A stretch of DNA of 64,000 nucleotides from Luteipulveratus halotolerans (GTDB lineage: Bacteria > Actinomycetota > Actinomycetes > Actinomycetales > Dermatophilaceae): positions 2,914,001-2,978,000 of the forward strand of contig NZ_LAIR01000002.1 of assembly GCF_001247745.1 (NCBI RefSeq), given 5' to 3'. The notes beneath the pieces were generated by a model. It was not told where the DNA came from. It searched no databases and saw only the letters and a program-made list of their open reading frames with translations. Shown here piece by piece: positions 31,634 to 41,137 of the stretch (position 1 is the stretch's first letter; each line of letters begins with the position of its first letter). Position numbers and translations under genes: made by a program.

Positions 31634-32386
31634 GTGCTGGAGACTCTCGAGGCGTACTACGACGCCGCTCCCCGACCGCTCGCCACGACCGAGGAGGTCG
31701 GCCCCTTCACGCTCTTCCTGCGCGCTGAGGAGGGTGGGTTCCCCTACTACGCCCGTCCGCGCCTCGCCGGCGACGCGACGTTCGCGCCCGCCGACGTCGA
31801 GCAGGTGCTCGACCGGCAGCGTGAGCTCGGCGTACCTCGGGCGATCGAGTGGGTCCACGAGACGACGCCGTCACTGCTGCCGGCCGCGCGTACGACGAAC
31901 GCGCTGACCATCGAGGAGTGCCCGCTGCTCGTCCTCCAGGATCACGAGAAGGCATCAGCACCAACAGGTTTCACCGTTGAACGACTCTCGGCTGACGGCC
32001 CGCGCATCGGCGACGTCCAGGCCGCGCTGCACGCGTCGTTCGGCCACACCGACGAGGTCGGCCCGAGCGACCCGGGCAACCGCGCCAGCATGATCGACCG
32101 CGGCCTGCTGACCCTCGTCGGCGCGTTCGACGCCGACGGCCGAGCGGTCGGCGGGGGCTCGCACGGGCCGCGCGGCAGGACGACCGAGCTCACCGGCATC
32201 GCCGTCATCCCCCGCGCGCGCAAACACGGCGTGGGACAGGCCATCACGTCGACGCTCGTCGCCGACGCCCTCGGTGCCGGCATCGAGACCGTCTTCCTGG
32301 CTGCAGCCTCGATGGATGCGGCGAGCGTGTACGAGCGGGTGGGCTTCCGGCGTACGGCCACCGCCTGCATCGCCGAGGCCCGGTGA
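31634..32386 (+). CDS. GNAT-family N-acetyltransferase
   Basis: 250 residues, GTG 31634 without a clear Shine-Dalgarno. The N-terminal about 110 residues (TLEAYYDAAPRPLATTEEVG, LGVPRAIEWVHETTPSLLPA) form an N-terminal extension common in two-domain actinobacterial GNATs. The C-terminal half has the acetyl-CoA-binding pattern ELTGIAVIPRARKHGVGQAIT and the closing VYERVGFRRTATACIAEA. Substrate unknown. It lies between serC and pepN in the same direction, with 67- and 53-nt gaps. Confidence 0.82.
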   Translation: MLETLEAYYDAAPRPLATTEEVGPFTLFLRAEEGGFPYYARPRLAGDATFAPADVEQVLDRQRELGVPRAIEWVHETTPSLLPAARTTNALTIEECPLLVLQDHEKASAPTGFTVERLSADGPRIGDVQAALHASFGHTDEVGPSDPGNRASMIDRGLLTLVGAFDADGRAVGGGSHGPRGRTTELTGIAVIPRARKHGVGQAITSTLVADALGAGIETVFLAAASMDAASVYERVGFRRTATACIAEAR

Positions 32387-32439
32387 TCACGCCGGAACGC
32401 CGCAGTGCCCGCCCGAGCGCATCTCGCGGCTGATTCACT

Positions 32440-35043
32440 GTGGAGGTGAACGAGAAGAACACCAACCTCACCCACGCCGAGTGCCAGCAGCGGGCAGCCG
32501 TGGTCGACGTCGAGACCTACCTCGTCGAGCTCGACCTGCGCACCGCTCCCGACGCCGGCGCCCGCACGTTCCGGTCGCGCAGCACGATCACGTTCACCGC
32601 GACGGGTGAGAGCACCTGGGTCGACCTCATCGCCGACCGCGTCACCACAGCCACCCTCAACGGCGAGCCGCTCGACACGACGTCGTACGACGGCGCCCGC
32701 CTCCCGGTCACTCACCTCGCCGGGCACAACGTGCTGGTGGTGGAGGCCGACTGCGTCTACAGCCGCAGCGGTGAGGGCCTGCACCGGTTCACCGACCCGG
32801 TCGACGACCGCACCTACCTCTACACCCACTTCGAGCCGACCGACGCCCGTCGCCTCTACGGCAACTTCGAGCAGCCCGACCTGAAGGGGCGCTTCACGTT
32901 CGTCGTCACGGCACCGGCCGACTGGGAGATCATCTCCGGCCAGCCCGAGGTGTCCCGCACGACCGAGGGCGAGCTCGCAACGGTGACGTTCGCCGAGACG
33001 CCGCCCCTGTCGACGTACATCACCGCGGTCGCCGCCGGTCCCTACCACCGCGCCGACGACACCTGGAGCACCACGCGGGCCGACGGCTCGACCCAGCAGA
33101 TCGCGCTCGGCGCGCTGTGCCGCCGCTCGATGGCCGAGCACTTCCACGCCGACGAGATCTTCACCGTCACCAAGCAGGGGCTCGACTTCTTCGACCGCGA
33201 GTTCGCCTACCCCTACCCGTGGGGCAAGTACGACCAGATCTACGTCCCCGAGTACAACCTCGGCGCCATGGAGAACCCCGGCCTCGTGACGTTCACCGAG
33301 ACCTACATCCACCGGGGCAGGGCGACCGTCGGGCAGCGCGAGCGCCGCTCCAACACGACCATGCACGAGATGGCGCACATGTGGTTCGGCGACCTGGTCA
33401 CCATGCGCTGGTGGGACGGGCTGTGGCTCAAGGAGTCGTTCGCCGACCTGATGGGGTACGACGTCAACGCCACCGCGACCGAGTTCAGCGACGCCTGGAC
33501 CAAGTTCGCGAGCAGCCGCAAGGTGTGGGCGTACAGGCAGGACCAGCTGCCGACCACCCACCCCGTCGTCGCGACCATCGACGACCTGGAGGCCGCGCGG
33601 CAGAACTTCGACGGCATCACCTACGCCAAGGGCGCCTCGGTGCTCAAGCAGCTGATGGCCTACGTCGGACGCGATGAGTTCTTCGCGGGCTCGCGCTCGT
33701 ACTTCGCGCGGCACGCGTTCGGCAACACCGAGCTGGACGACCTGCTGGTGTGCCTGCAGGAGGCGTCCGGTCGAGACCTCAAGGAGTGGTCGCACGTCTG
33801 GCTCGAGACGGCCGGCATCAGCGAGCTCACGCCGCACGTCGAGGTCGACGAGCAGGGCGTCATCACCCGCCTGACGATCACGCAGTCGTCGACGGATCCC
33901 TCGACAGGAGAAGCAGTTTCGCGTCCGCATCGCCTCGTCGTGGGCCTCTACGCCGAGCGCGACGGACGCCTGGAGCGGGTGAGGTCGGTCGAGCTCGACG
34001 TCACGGGTGATGAGACCGAGGTCGCCGATGCCGTCGGTACGCCGGCCGACCTGGTGCTCGTCAACGACGACGACCTCACCTATGCCAAGGTCCGCCTCGA
34101 CGAGCGCTCGCTGCAGACCGTGAGCCGGCTGCTGACGACGGTCGAGGCTCCCCTGTCGCGGGCACTCCTGTGGTCGTCGCTGTGGAGCTCGGTGCGGGAC
34201 GCGCTGCTGCCGGCGGCAACCTACCTGCAGGTGGTGGGCGACCAGGTCGGCTCCGAGGGCAACGCCTCCCTGCAGGACATCGTGCTCGGCCAGGCGCAGA
34301 GCGCGGTCGTCAACTACCTCCCGAAGGCCGAGCGCCCGGCCGCGAGCGCTGCTCTCGGTGAGGCTCTGGTCGCGAGTCTGCAGGCAGCAGAGGCCGATTC
34401 GGACTCCCAGGCAGTGCTCGCTCGCAACCTCGCGCAGATCGCCGGAATCGGCGGGGCGGGTCTCGACACGGTGCGCGGCCTGCTCGACGGCACCGCTGTC
34501 CCGGCCGGTCTCGACGTCGACGCCGACCTGCGGTGGGCGTGCTGGCAGGGGTTGGCCGCACAGGACGCCGCGACGCTCGACGAGCTTGACGCCGCTCTGG
34601 CTGCGGACGACACGATGACGGGCCGCACGGCGTACCTGCTGGCGCGTGCATCGCGTCCGGGCGCCGATGCCAAGGCCGAGGTCTGGGAGCGCGCGACCAC
34701 CGACGAGTCGCTGACCAACGACCACCTGCGCTCGCTCGTCGAGGGCTTCGGTCACCCGAGCGGCACCCGTGCGCCGGCGTACTCCGACCGCTACTTCGAC
34801 TCGCTCGTCGGCTGGTGGAGCGCCCGCTCGATGGTCATGGCCGAGGTCCTCGCCGAGGGCCTCTACCCCGGTGGGGCGCTCGAGCCCGGCCAGGACCCCG
34901 AGCAGCACCCGGTCGTACGCCAGGCGCAGGCGTGGCTCGACGACCACGCACAGGCGCCGGCCGCGTTGCGGCGCATCGTGATCGAGGCGCTCGACGACCA
35001 CCGCCGCGCGCTGCGAGCGCAGGCGGCCGTCACCGCGGGTTGA
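32440..35043 (+). CDS. pepN: Aminopeptidase N (M1 metallopeptidase)
   Basis: 867 residues, typical for actinobacterial PepN. Removes N-terminal residues from peptides in the cytoplasm. GAMENPGLVTF is the substrate N-terminus-binding exopeptidase motif. The zinc site is HEMAH with H309, E310, H313 and E332 (WLKES), spaced as HExxH-x18-E. The C-terminal half is the ERAP1-like helical domain. The start is uncertain: GTG 32440 or 32446 have no upstream ribosome-binding site, since GGAGG lies between them. The true start is near the NLTHAEC segment. Confidence 0.95.
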   Translation: MEVNEKNTNLTHAECQQRAAVVDVETYLVELDLRTAPDAGARTFRSRSTITFTATGESTWVDLIADRVTTATLNGEPLDTTSYDGARLPVTHLAGHNVLVVEADCVYSRSGEGLHRFTDPVDDRTYLYTHFEPTDARRLYGNFEQPDLKGRFTFVVTAPADWEIISGQPEVSRTTEGELATVTFAETPPLSTYITAVAAGPYHRADDTWSTTRADGSTQQIALGALCRRSMAEHFHADEIFTVTKQGLDFFDREFAYPYPWGKYDQIYVPEYNLGAMENPGLVTFTETYIHRGRATVGQRERRSNTTMHEMAHMWFGDLVTMRWWDGLWLKESFADLMGYDVNATATEFSDAWTKFASSRKVWAYRQDQLPTTHPVVATIDDLEAARQNFDGITYAKGASVLKQLMAYVGRDEFFAGSRSYFARHAFGNTELDDLLVCLQEASGRDLKEWSHVWLETAGISELTPHVEVDEQGVITRLTITQSSTDPSTGEAVSRPHRLVVGLYAERDGRLERVRSVELDVTGDETEVADAVGTPADLVLVNDDDLTYAKVRLDERSLQTVSRLLTTVEAPLSRALLWSSLWSSVRDALLPAATYLQVVGDQVGSEGNASLQDIVLGQAQSAVVNYLPKAERPAASAALGEALVASLQAAEADSDSQAVLARNLAQIAGIGGAGLDTVRGLLDGTAVPAGLDVDADLRWACWQGLAAQDAATLDELDAALAADDTMTGRTAYLLARASRPGADAKAEVWERATTDESLTNDHLRSLVEGFGHPSGTRAPAYSDRYFDSLVGWWSARSMVMAEVLAEGLYPGGALEPGQDPEQHPVVRQAQAWLDDHAQAPAALRRIVIEALDDHRRALRAQAAVTAG

Positions 35044-35084
35044 CCCGGGGCCGCCCGCGGTCGAGCAGGCGAAACCCGCCGGTC

Positions 35085-35212
35085 GGTCGAGCGAACCTGC
35101 TGGTCACCCAGCGGGGATGCCGGTGGGGGTCTGCGAGCCGCGTCACCGCTGGTTGAGCCGGGCGAGCGCCCCCCAGCGCGAGGCCGCGTCGAAACCCGGC
35201 TCCACCAGCGGA
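35085..35212. repeat. Dispersed GGTTGAG...GTCGAAACC-type intergenic repeat
   Basis: The gap after pepN contains GTCGAGCAGGCGAAACCC, then GGTTGAGCCGGGCGAGCGCC and GCGAGGCCGCGTCGAAACCC, with CTGGT/ACCAG inverted elements (CCGCTGGTTGAG; CTCCACCAGCGG). Similar GGTTGAG...CGAGCGC...GTCGAAACC elements are scattered in many actinobacterial genomes. No gene is present. Confidence 0.5.
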
Positions 35213-35218
35213 GTCGGC

Positions 35219-35308
35219 TCAGGAGATGAACGCCGACAGGATCGGGACGCCGATCAGCGCGACCAGGGCGACGATGACGATCCAGCGGCGGAAGCGCGGC
35301 GACATCAT
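35219..35308 (-). CDS. 29-residue single-span membrane microprotein coupled to the MFS gene
   Basis: ATG 35308 overlaps the MFS stop (ATGATG). The product starts MMSPRFRRWIV, continues as a hydrophobic helix (VIVALVALIGVPILS) and ends AFIS. A basic N-terminus followed by one membrane span, with direct translational coupling to a transporter, is the profile of a transporter-associated microprotein. Not too short to be real: the overlap and clean hydrophobic pattern support it. Function unknown. Confidence 0.55.
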   Translation of the reverse strand: MMSPRFRRWIVIVALVALIGVPILSAFIS

Positions 35309-36669
35309 CGAACCTGCTCCGGAGTCAGCGCCTGAACCCGGTCGCGGGGGCGCAGCACGTTGAGGTGCGGCCCTCGGTCCCACTCGTACCTGAACCTGAT
35401 GTCGTCGCGTCGCATGAGGTAGATGGTCGCACCCACCACGGTGAGTCCTGTCGCGATGCTCCCGACGAGGATGGTCCAGCGGGCGCCGTACTCGCTGCCG
35501 ACCCAGCCGATCAGGGGCGCGCCGAGCGGCGTGCCGCCCATGAAGATCGCCATGTAGAGCGCCATCACACGACCACGCATCTCGGGTGCCACGCTCAGCT
35601 GCACCATCGAGTTCGCGGTGGGCAGCACGGTCAGCGCGGTCAGCCCGACCGGCACGAGGAACAGCGCGAACAACGGGTACGACGGTGCGAGCGCCGCCGC
35701 GGCCGACGCCACGGTGAAGCCCGTGAGCGCGAGCAGCAGGGTCCGCAGGCGCGGTCGCGAACGGCCGGCGGACATCAGCGCCGCTGAGAGCGACCCGACC
35801 GCCATGATCGAGCCGAGCAGCCCGAACTCGCCGGCACCCTTGCCGAACACCGTCGTCGCCATCAGCGCGGTGGTGATCTGGAAGTTCATCCCGAACGTGC
35901 CGAGCATGAACACGATCGCCATGATCAGCATGATGTCGGGGCGGTGCCGCACGTACGCGAGCCCTGCCCGGATGCCGCCGTGTCCCTTCGACAGCGGCGG
36001 CTTCTGCAGCTCGCTGCCGCGCATGACCTTCAGCGCGACCAGCACCGACACGAACGACACGGTGTTGAACACCAGGGTCCAGCCGGTGCCGATCCAGGCG
36101 ATGAGCAGGCCGGCGAAGCCGGGGCCGATGAGCCGAGCGGCGTTGAACGATGCGCTGTTGAGGCCGACGGCGTTGCTGATGCGGTCCTGCGGCACCATCT
36201 CGGACACGAACGCCTGCCGGGTCGGGTTGTCGGCGGCGGTGGCGATGCCCTGCAGGAGTGCGAGCAGGTAGACGTGCCAGAGCTGGACGACGCCCGCGAG
36301 CGTGACCGCGGCCAGGATCGCCGAGGTGACGGCGAGCGCGGTCTGGGTGCCGAACAGGATGCGGCGCTTGCGGAACCGGTCGGCGAGGGCGCCGGCCCAG
36401 GGGGCGAGCAGCACGACGGGCGCGAACTGCAGCGCGGTGACGATGCCGAGCGCGGTCGAGTCGTGGTCGGTGAGCTCGGTGAGCACGAGCCAGTCCTGGG
36501 AGACCCGGCCCATCCACGTACCGATGTTGGAGACGAGCGCGCCGGTGAAGTAGATGCGGTAGTTGTGGATCGACAGTGAGGCGAAGGTGCGACGATCCCG
36601 GCCCCGGGGAGCCTGCGAGTCGGGCCGGTGGAGGAGCGCCGGCAGGGATGTCATAGGAGCGGGGCTCAT
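35305..36669 (-). CDS. MFS exporter (EntS/MFS_3-like)
   Basis: 454 residues. Start ATG 36669 overlaps the marR stop (ATGA). Twelve predicted membrane helices. The loop 2-3 motif LADRFRKRR matches the MFS motif A, and NAVGLNSASFNAARLIGPGFAGL is typical of the EntS-like group. Members export siderophores, macrolides or other drugs by proton antiport. The upstream marR in the same operon suggests induction by the exported compound. A tiny membrane protein overlaps its 3' end. Confidence 0.9.
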   Translation of the reverse strand: MSPAPMTSLPALLHRPDSQAPRGRDRRTFASLSIHNYRIYFTGALVSNIGTWMGRVSQDWLVLTELTDHDSTALGIVTALQFAPVVLLAPWAGALADRFRKRRILFGTQTALAVTSAILAAVTLAGVVQLWHVYLLALLQGIATAADNPTRQAFVSEMVPQDRISNAVGLNSASFNAARLIGPGFAGLLIAWIGTGWTLVFNTVSFVSVLVALKVMRGSELQKPPLSKGHGGIRAGLAYVRHRPDIMLIMAIVFMLGTFGMNFQITTALMATTVFGKGAGEFGLLGSIMAVGSLSAALMSAGRSRPRLRTLLLALTGFTVASAAAALAPSYPLFALFLVPVGLTALTVLPTANSMVQLSVAPEMRGRVMALYMAIFMGGTPLGAPLIGWVGSEYGARWTILVGSIATGLTVVGATIYLMRRDDIRFRYEWDRGPHLNVLRPRDRVQALTPEQVR

Positions 36670-37088
36670 CGGGCGGCCACCCGGCCGAGGATGTCGCGCG
36701 CCTGCTCCAGGACGGCGCACTCCTCGTCGGTGAGGTCTCCGAGGCGCGTGAGCATCCACTCGTCGCGCGAGCGCCGGGTCTGCTTGAGGGCAGTGCGGCC
36801 CTCGGGGGTGAGGCTGAGGATCGTCTGGCGGCCGTCGTGCGGGTCGTCCGTACGAGCGATGTAGCCCTCGTCGACGAGGCACTTGATCGTGCGCGACATG
36901 GACGGTGCGCTGACGCGCTCGTGCTCGGCGAGCTCGCGCGCGGTGGCGTCCGACTTCTCGAGCCGGGCGAGGACGGAGAACTGGTGCGGCGCGATCGTCT
37001 CGGTGTTCTCGAAGCGGGAGCGGCGGCTGATCCGCATGCAGACGGATCGCAGCTCTCCGGCCAGGCGGCGACGCGCGGCCGTGGACAT
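36666..37088 (-). CDS. MarR-family repressor of the MFS exporter
   Basis: 140 residues. The winged HTH spans about 30-100 (LARLEKSDATARELAEHERVSAPSMSRTIKCLVDEGYI, then wing RTDDPHDGRQTILSLT), flanked by helical dimerisation ends. It is the first gene of the marR-MFS-microprotein operon, and its stop overlaps the MFS start. It probably binds the palindrome at 37125-37150 and is released by a small ligand. Confidence 0.9.
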   Translation of the reverse strand: MSTAARRRLAGELRSVCMRISRRSRFENTETIAPHQFSVLARLEKSDATARELAEHERVSAPSMSRTIKCLVDEGYIARTDDPHDGRQTILSLTPEGRTALKQTRRSRDEWMLTRLGDLTDEECAVLEQARDILGRVAAR

Positions 37089-37124
37089 CGGTGCTGATCG
37101 GGTGGTCGTGGTTCCTCCCAGGAC

Positions 37125-37150
37125 AGTTAGTTGTGTTAACTACACTAACT
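37125..37150. promoter_or_regulatory. Probable MarR operator
   Basis: AGTTAGT (37125-37131) and ACTAACT (37144-37150) are inverted around a central GTTAAC. A related GGCTAACTAT follows at about 37160. Located 37 bp upstream of the marR start. Confidence 0.6.
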
Positions 37151-37238
37151 CATTGCCTTGGCTAACTATTCCGATAACAGGAAGACGCCCCCAGCGGACT
37201 CCCAGACGACTCACAGGCTTCGAGCGCACAGTGATCGC

Positions 37239-37943
37239 ATGAGCACATCTGCGCCTGAGGCACGCCTGCTCGTCGTCGAGGACGAGACCAACATCCGCGA
37301 GCTGCTGGCGACCAGCCTGAAGTTCGCCGGCTTCGAGGTGCACACCGCTGCCAACGGCCGCGACGCCCTCGAGCTCGCCGACGACCACGAGATCGACCTG
37401 GCCGTCCTCGACGTGATGCTCCCCGACATGGACGGCTTCACCGTCACCCGCAAGCTGCGCGGCAACGGCCACGAGGTGCCGATCGTGTTCCTCACGGCGC
37501 GCGACTCGGTCGAGGACAAGGTCAAGGGCCTCACCGTCGGCGGCGACGACTACGTCACCAAGCCGTTCAGCCTCGAGGAGGTCGTGGCGCGCATTCGCGC
37601 GGTGCTGCGGCGTACGCAGACCGAGGACCCCGGCGACCGCGCCGCGATCACGGTCGCCGACCTCGAGCTCGACGAGGACTCCCACGAGGTACGCCGCGCC
37701 GGCAAGGTCATCGACGTCTCCCCCACCGAGTTCAAGCTGCTGCGCTACCTGATGCTCAACGCCGGTCGCGTGCTGTCCAAGTCGCAGATCCTCGACCACG
37801 TCTGGGACTACGACTTCCGCGGAGAGTCCGGCATCGTCGAGTCCTACATCTCCTACCTGCGCCGCAAGATCGACGTCGACGCCGAGCCGCTCATCCACAC
37901 CAAGCGTGGCGTCGGCTACGTCCTGCGTGAGCCGAGGGAGTGA
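37239..37943 (+). CDS. OmpR-family response regulator (MprA-like)
   Basis: 234 residues, ATG 37239. Receiver domain (about 9-122) with acidic pocket E14/D15, phospho-acceptor D58 (VLDVMLPDMDG), the conserved Thr in FLTARD, and Lys in VTKPFSLEE. The C-terminal winged helix (about 135-232; VSPTEFKLLRYLMLNAGRVLSKSQILDHVW, then SYLRRKID and TKRGVGYVLR) is of the OmpR/PhoB type. The stop overlaps the kinase start by 4 nt. The order regulator-kinase-HtrA protease mirrors mycobacterial mprA-mprB-pepD, an envelope-stress system. Confidence 0.92.
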   Translation: MSTSAPEARLLVVEDETNIRELLATSLKFAGFEVHTAANGRDALELADDHEIDLAVLDVMLPDMDGFTVTRKLRGNGHEVPIVFLTARDSVEDKVKGLTVGGDDYVTKPFSLEEVVARIRAVLRRTQTEDPGDRAAITVADLELDEDSHEVRRAGKVIDVSPTEFKLLRYLMLNAGRVLSKSQILDHVWDYDFRGESGIVESYISYLRRKIDVDAEPLIHTKRGVGYVLREPRE

Positions 37944-39526
37944 GCACACCGCTGCCCCCACCGCAGGCACCTCCCGGCCTGCGGACCCGTGAGCGACTCG
38001 CCGAGCCGTTGCACGAGATGCCGCTGCGCCTGCGGCTCGTGGCGGTCATGGTGAGCCTGCTCGCCGCAGCGCTCGCGATCACCGGTGCGGCCGGCGTACT
38101 CCAGCTGCGTGGCTACCTCGAGGACCGGCAGGCCAATGAGCTCGCGCAGTCCTACCGTCCGATCGCCAACGCCGCCCACGAGGCCGTCGTCGAGAACCGC
38201 AACACCACGATCAACGCCGTCGTCCCCGAGAACACCTACTACACGCGGATCATCCTGCCGGCGGGCGTCAGCCGACCGCTGCCACAGATCCGCGACCTGC
38301 GGGTGACCTCGACCGACAGCGACGAGAGCGCCTCGCCGGCTGACGGGCCCAAGCCGCGCTTCCCCGACCTCACCCTCGACTCCGAGCGGGTCCACGACCA
38401 CCGGCCGTTCGTGGTGCAGTCCGTCGGCGGCGGCTCGACCCGGTGGATGATCATCGCCGGCGAGACGACCGACGGCGGCATCTACGCCGTCGCCGTGTCG
38501 TTGGACCGCACCGACGAGATCATCGACAAGGTCCGCTGGTTCGGGGTCACGATCGCGATGCTGGCGCTGCTCGCGCTGGCCCTGCTCGGCTGGTTCGCGA
38601 TCCGTCGGGCGTTCCGCCCGCTGCGCCAGATCGAGGACACCGCCAAGGCGATCGCCGCCGGTGACCTCAGCCGCCGCGTGCCCGAGGCGGCCACCAACGA
38701 CGAGGTGTCGAGCCTGTCGCACTCGCTCAACGTGATGCTCGCCCAGATCGAGGAGTCGTTCGCAGTGCGCGCGGCCTCCGAGGACCGCATGCGGCAGTTC
38801 GTCGCCGACGCCTCGCACGAGCTGCGTACGCCGCTCGCCACCGTGCGCGGCTACGCCGAGCTGTTCCGCCAGGGCGCGGTGTCCGACCCGGACGACCTGC
38901 GCTCGGCGATGAGGCGCATCGAGGACGAGGCGGCCCGCATGGGCGTGCTCGTCGAGGACCTGCTCACCCTGACCCGCCTCGAACGACGCCAGTCCTCGCC
39001 TGGCGAGCACCCGCGCAACCTTGGCCCGGTCGACCTCACCGTGATCGGCGCCGACGCGGCCCAGGACGCCCAGGCCCTCGACCACGGCCGCGAGATCGGC
39101 CTGGTCGGGCTCGACGGTCCGGTGCAGCCGGTGGTCGTCCACGGTGACGAGGACGCCCTGCGCCAGGTCGTCACCAACCTGATGGCCAACGCGATCCGCT
39201 ACACCCCCGAGGACACTCCCATCGAGATCGTCGTGGGGGCGCGGGCCGACCAGGCCGAGCTGCACGTCCGCGACCACGGCCCCGGCGTACCCGAGCAGCA
39301 GCGCCAGCGGATCTTCGAGCGGTTCTACCGGGCCGACGCCAGCCGCAACAGCGCGAGCGGCGGCAGCGGTCTGGGCCTGGCGATCGTGGCCGCGATCGTG
39401 CAGGCGCACGGCGGTTCGGTGCACGTCGACGAGACCTCGGGCGGCGGTGCGACGTTCGTCGTGCGCATCCCACAGGTCTCTCACAGAGACCGGCCAGCAC
39501 CTGTCCAGACGCACGCGATTGAGTAG
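37940..39526 (+). CDS. Sensor histidine kinase (MprB-like)
   Basis: 528 residues, GTG 37940 overlapping the regulator stop. TM1 about 31-55, an extracytoplasmic sensor domain of about 145 residues, TM2 about 201-222, HAMP (about 223-275), HisKA with phospho-accepting H293 in ASHELRTPL, and HATPase_c with N (NLMANAIRYTPED), G1 (VRDHGPGVPEQQRQRIFERFYR) and G2 (GSGLGLAIV) boxes. It would phosphorylate the upstream regulator in response to an envelope signal. The serine protease gene follows 49 nt later. Confidence 0.93.
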   Translation: MSTPLPPPQAPPGLRTRERLAEPLHEMPLRLRLVAVMVSLLAAALAITGAAGVLQLRGYLEDRQANELAQSYRPIANAAHEAVVENRNTTINAVVPENTYYTRIILPAGVSRPLPQIRDLRVTSTDSDESASPADGPKPRFPDLTLDSERVHDHRPFVVQSVGGGSTRWMIIAGETTDGGIYAVAVSLDRTDEIIDKVRWFGVTIAMLALLALALLGWFAIRRAFRPLRQIEDTAKAIAAGDLSRRVPEAATNDEVSSLSHSLNVMLAQIEESFAVRAASEDRMRQFVADASHELRTPLATVRGYAELFRQGAVSDPDDLRSAMRRIEDEAARMGVLVEDLLTLTRLERRQSSPGEHPRNLGPVDLTVIGADAAQDAQALDHGREIGLVGLDGPVQPVVVHGDEDALRQVVTNLMANAIRYTPEDTPIEIVVGARADQAELHVRDHGPGVPEQQRQRIFERFYRADASRNSASGGSGLGLAIVAAIVQAHGGSVHVDETSGGGATFVVRIPQVSHRDRPAPVQTHAIE

Positions 39527-39575
39527 TTCTCAGCGCTTCCGAGTGGAGCGCACGGATGTGACCGAGGAGCACGAA

Positions 39576-41057
39576 ATGACACAGGACGACCAGCAGCCCC
39601 GCCCGGCCGAGGGCGCCAATCCTGAGCACACTCAACCCATTCCGCCGGTTCCCCCAGCCATCCCGGCGCACGACGGCGGCTCGCAGCAGACCCCGCAGGC
39701 CGGGCCTTCGGCGTACGGCCAGGGCAGTGCCCCGTACGCCGGCGCGCACGCTCCGCAGAGCCACGGCCACCCGCAGTACGCCCCGCAGCCGCAGCACGCC
39801 GCGCCGCACGGCGCCGCTCCCCAGCACCCGCAGAGCGCCTGGTCGGCTCCCGGTCAGCAGCCCTACGCGTCGACGTCGTCCTACGCCCAGCAGCAGCCGG
39901 CCCGCACCAAGGGCAAGGCGCCGTGGGTCGCCGTCCCGCTGGCCGCCCTCCTCGCCGCAGCGCTCGCGAGCGGCGGCACCTACGCCGCGACGCACGACGA
40001 CAGCAGCGGCACCGCCGCCGCATCAGCCGGATCGACGACGGTCGTCAAGGCCGACCCGGCCGACTTCGCCGACGCGGGCACGGTCAACTGGTCGGCCACC
40101 GCAGCGAAGGTCTCGCCGTCGGTCGTGTCGATCACGCTCAAGACCTCCAGCGGCGGCGACCAGGGCTCGGGCGTCATCCTCGACACCAAGGGCAACATCG
40201 TCACCAACCACCACGTCGTCGCCGACCAGGGCACGCTGACCGTCACGCTCAACGACGGCCGCAACTACGAGGCGACGGTCGTCGGCACGGACGCCTCCAC
40301 CGACCTCGCGGTGATCAAGCTCAAGAACCCGCCGTCGGGCCTGAAGCCCATCACCATCGGCGACGACAAGAAGCTCGTCGTCGGCCAGCCCGTCATGGCG
40401 GTCGGCAACCCGCTCGGCCTGTCCGGCACGGTCACCACCGGCATCGTGAGCGCGCTCGACCGTCCGGTCAGCACGCAGCAGAGCGGCGGCGGCCAGGGCG
40501 ACCAGGGCGGGAGCCCGTGGTCGCAGCCGCAGCAGTCCAGTGAGGTCGTCACCAACGCCATCCAGACCAGCGCTGCGATCAACCCCGGCAACAGCGGTGG
40601 CGCCCTGGTCAACGGCAGCGGCGAGCTGATCGGCATCAACTCCTCGATCCCCAACGCGGGTGGTTCGAGCAGCGGGCAGGCCGGCAACATCGGCATCGGC
40701 TTCGCGATCCCGACCACGGTCGTCAAGCTCGTGACCAACCAGCTCATGACCAAGGGCAAGGCGCAGCACGCCCAGCTCGGCATCAGCGCCACGACCGGCC
40801 AGGTCAAGGACGGCAGCGCGACCGTCAACGGCGCCCAGGTCGCCCAGGTCAACCCGGGCAGCGCCGCGCAGAAGGCCGGCATCAAGCAGGGCGACGTGAT
40901 CGTGGCGCTGGGCGGCGACCACGTCGACTCATCGACCTCTCTGGTCGGACAGGTACGCGAGTGCGCTGTCGGCCAGAAGGTGACGCTCACCGTCGTGCGG
41001 GACGGCAAGCGTCAGAACATCACGGCAACGCTGGGAGCTGACACCAGCAGCTCGTGA
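39576..41057 (+). CDS. Membrane-anchored HtrA/PepD-like serine protease with PDZ domain
   Basis: 493 residues. ATG 39576 has GAGGAG 6 nt upstream; GTG 39558 is an alternative. A 110-residue Pro/Gln/His/Ala-rich cytoplasmic segment precedes a membrane span (about 116-135). The trypsin-like domain lies outside, with triad H213 (TNHHVVAD), D243 (DASTDLAVIKL) and S340 (NPGNSGGAL). A C-terminal PDZ domain (about 395-485; QVNPGSAAQKAGIKQGDVIV) binds substrates. Such proteases degrade or refold damaged surface proteins. Position after the two-component pair suggests MprAB-like control. Confidence 0.93.
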   Translation: MTQDDQQPRPAEGANPEHTQPIPPVPPAIPAHDGGSQQTPQAGPSAYGQGSAPYAGAHAPQSHGHPQYAPQPQHAAPHGAAPQHPQSAWSAPGQQPYASTSSYAQQQPARTKGKAPWVAVPLAALLAAALASGGTYAATHDDSSGTAAASAGSTTVVKADPADFADAGTVNWSATAAKVSPSVVSITLKTSSGGDQGSGVILDTKGNIVTNHHVVADQGTLTVTLNDGRNYEATVVGTDASTDLAVIKLKNPPSGLKPITIGDDKKLVVGQPVMAVGNPLGLSGTVTTGIVSALDRPVSTQQSGGGQGDQGGSPWSQPQQSSEVVTNAIQTSAAINPGNSGGALVNGSGELIGINSSIPNAGGSSSGQAGNIGIGFAIPTTVVKLVTNQLMTKGKAQHAQLGISATTGQVKDGSATVNGAQVAQVNPGSAAQKAGIKQGDVIVALGGDHVDSSTSLVGQVRECAVGQKVTLTVVRDGKRQNITATLGADTSSS

Positions 41058-41137
41058 TGGCACCAAGGACCGGCGGGGTTCCCTTTCCTCCGCCCGGCCG
41101 GTCTGTAACGGGGTAGATCCGGGGAAGCAACCGGATC

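Noticed and set aside
31942..35001. A 1019-residue minus-strand open frame opposite pepN
   Set aside because: It is antisense to a conserved M1 aminopeptidase, and its sequence is typical of frame shadows (repeated R, G, D, V and no domain).
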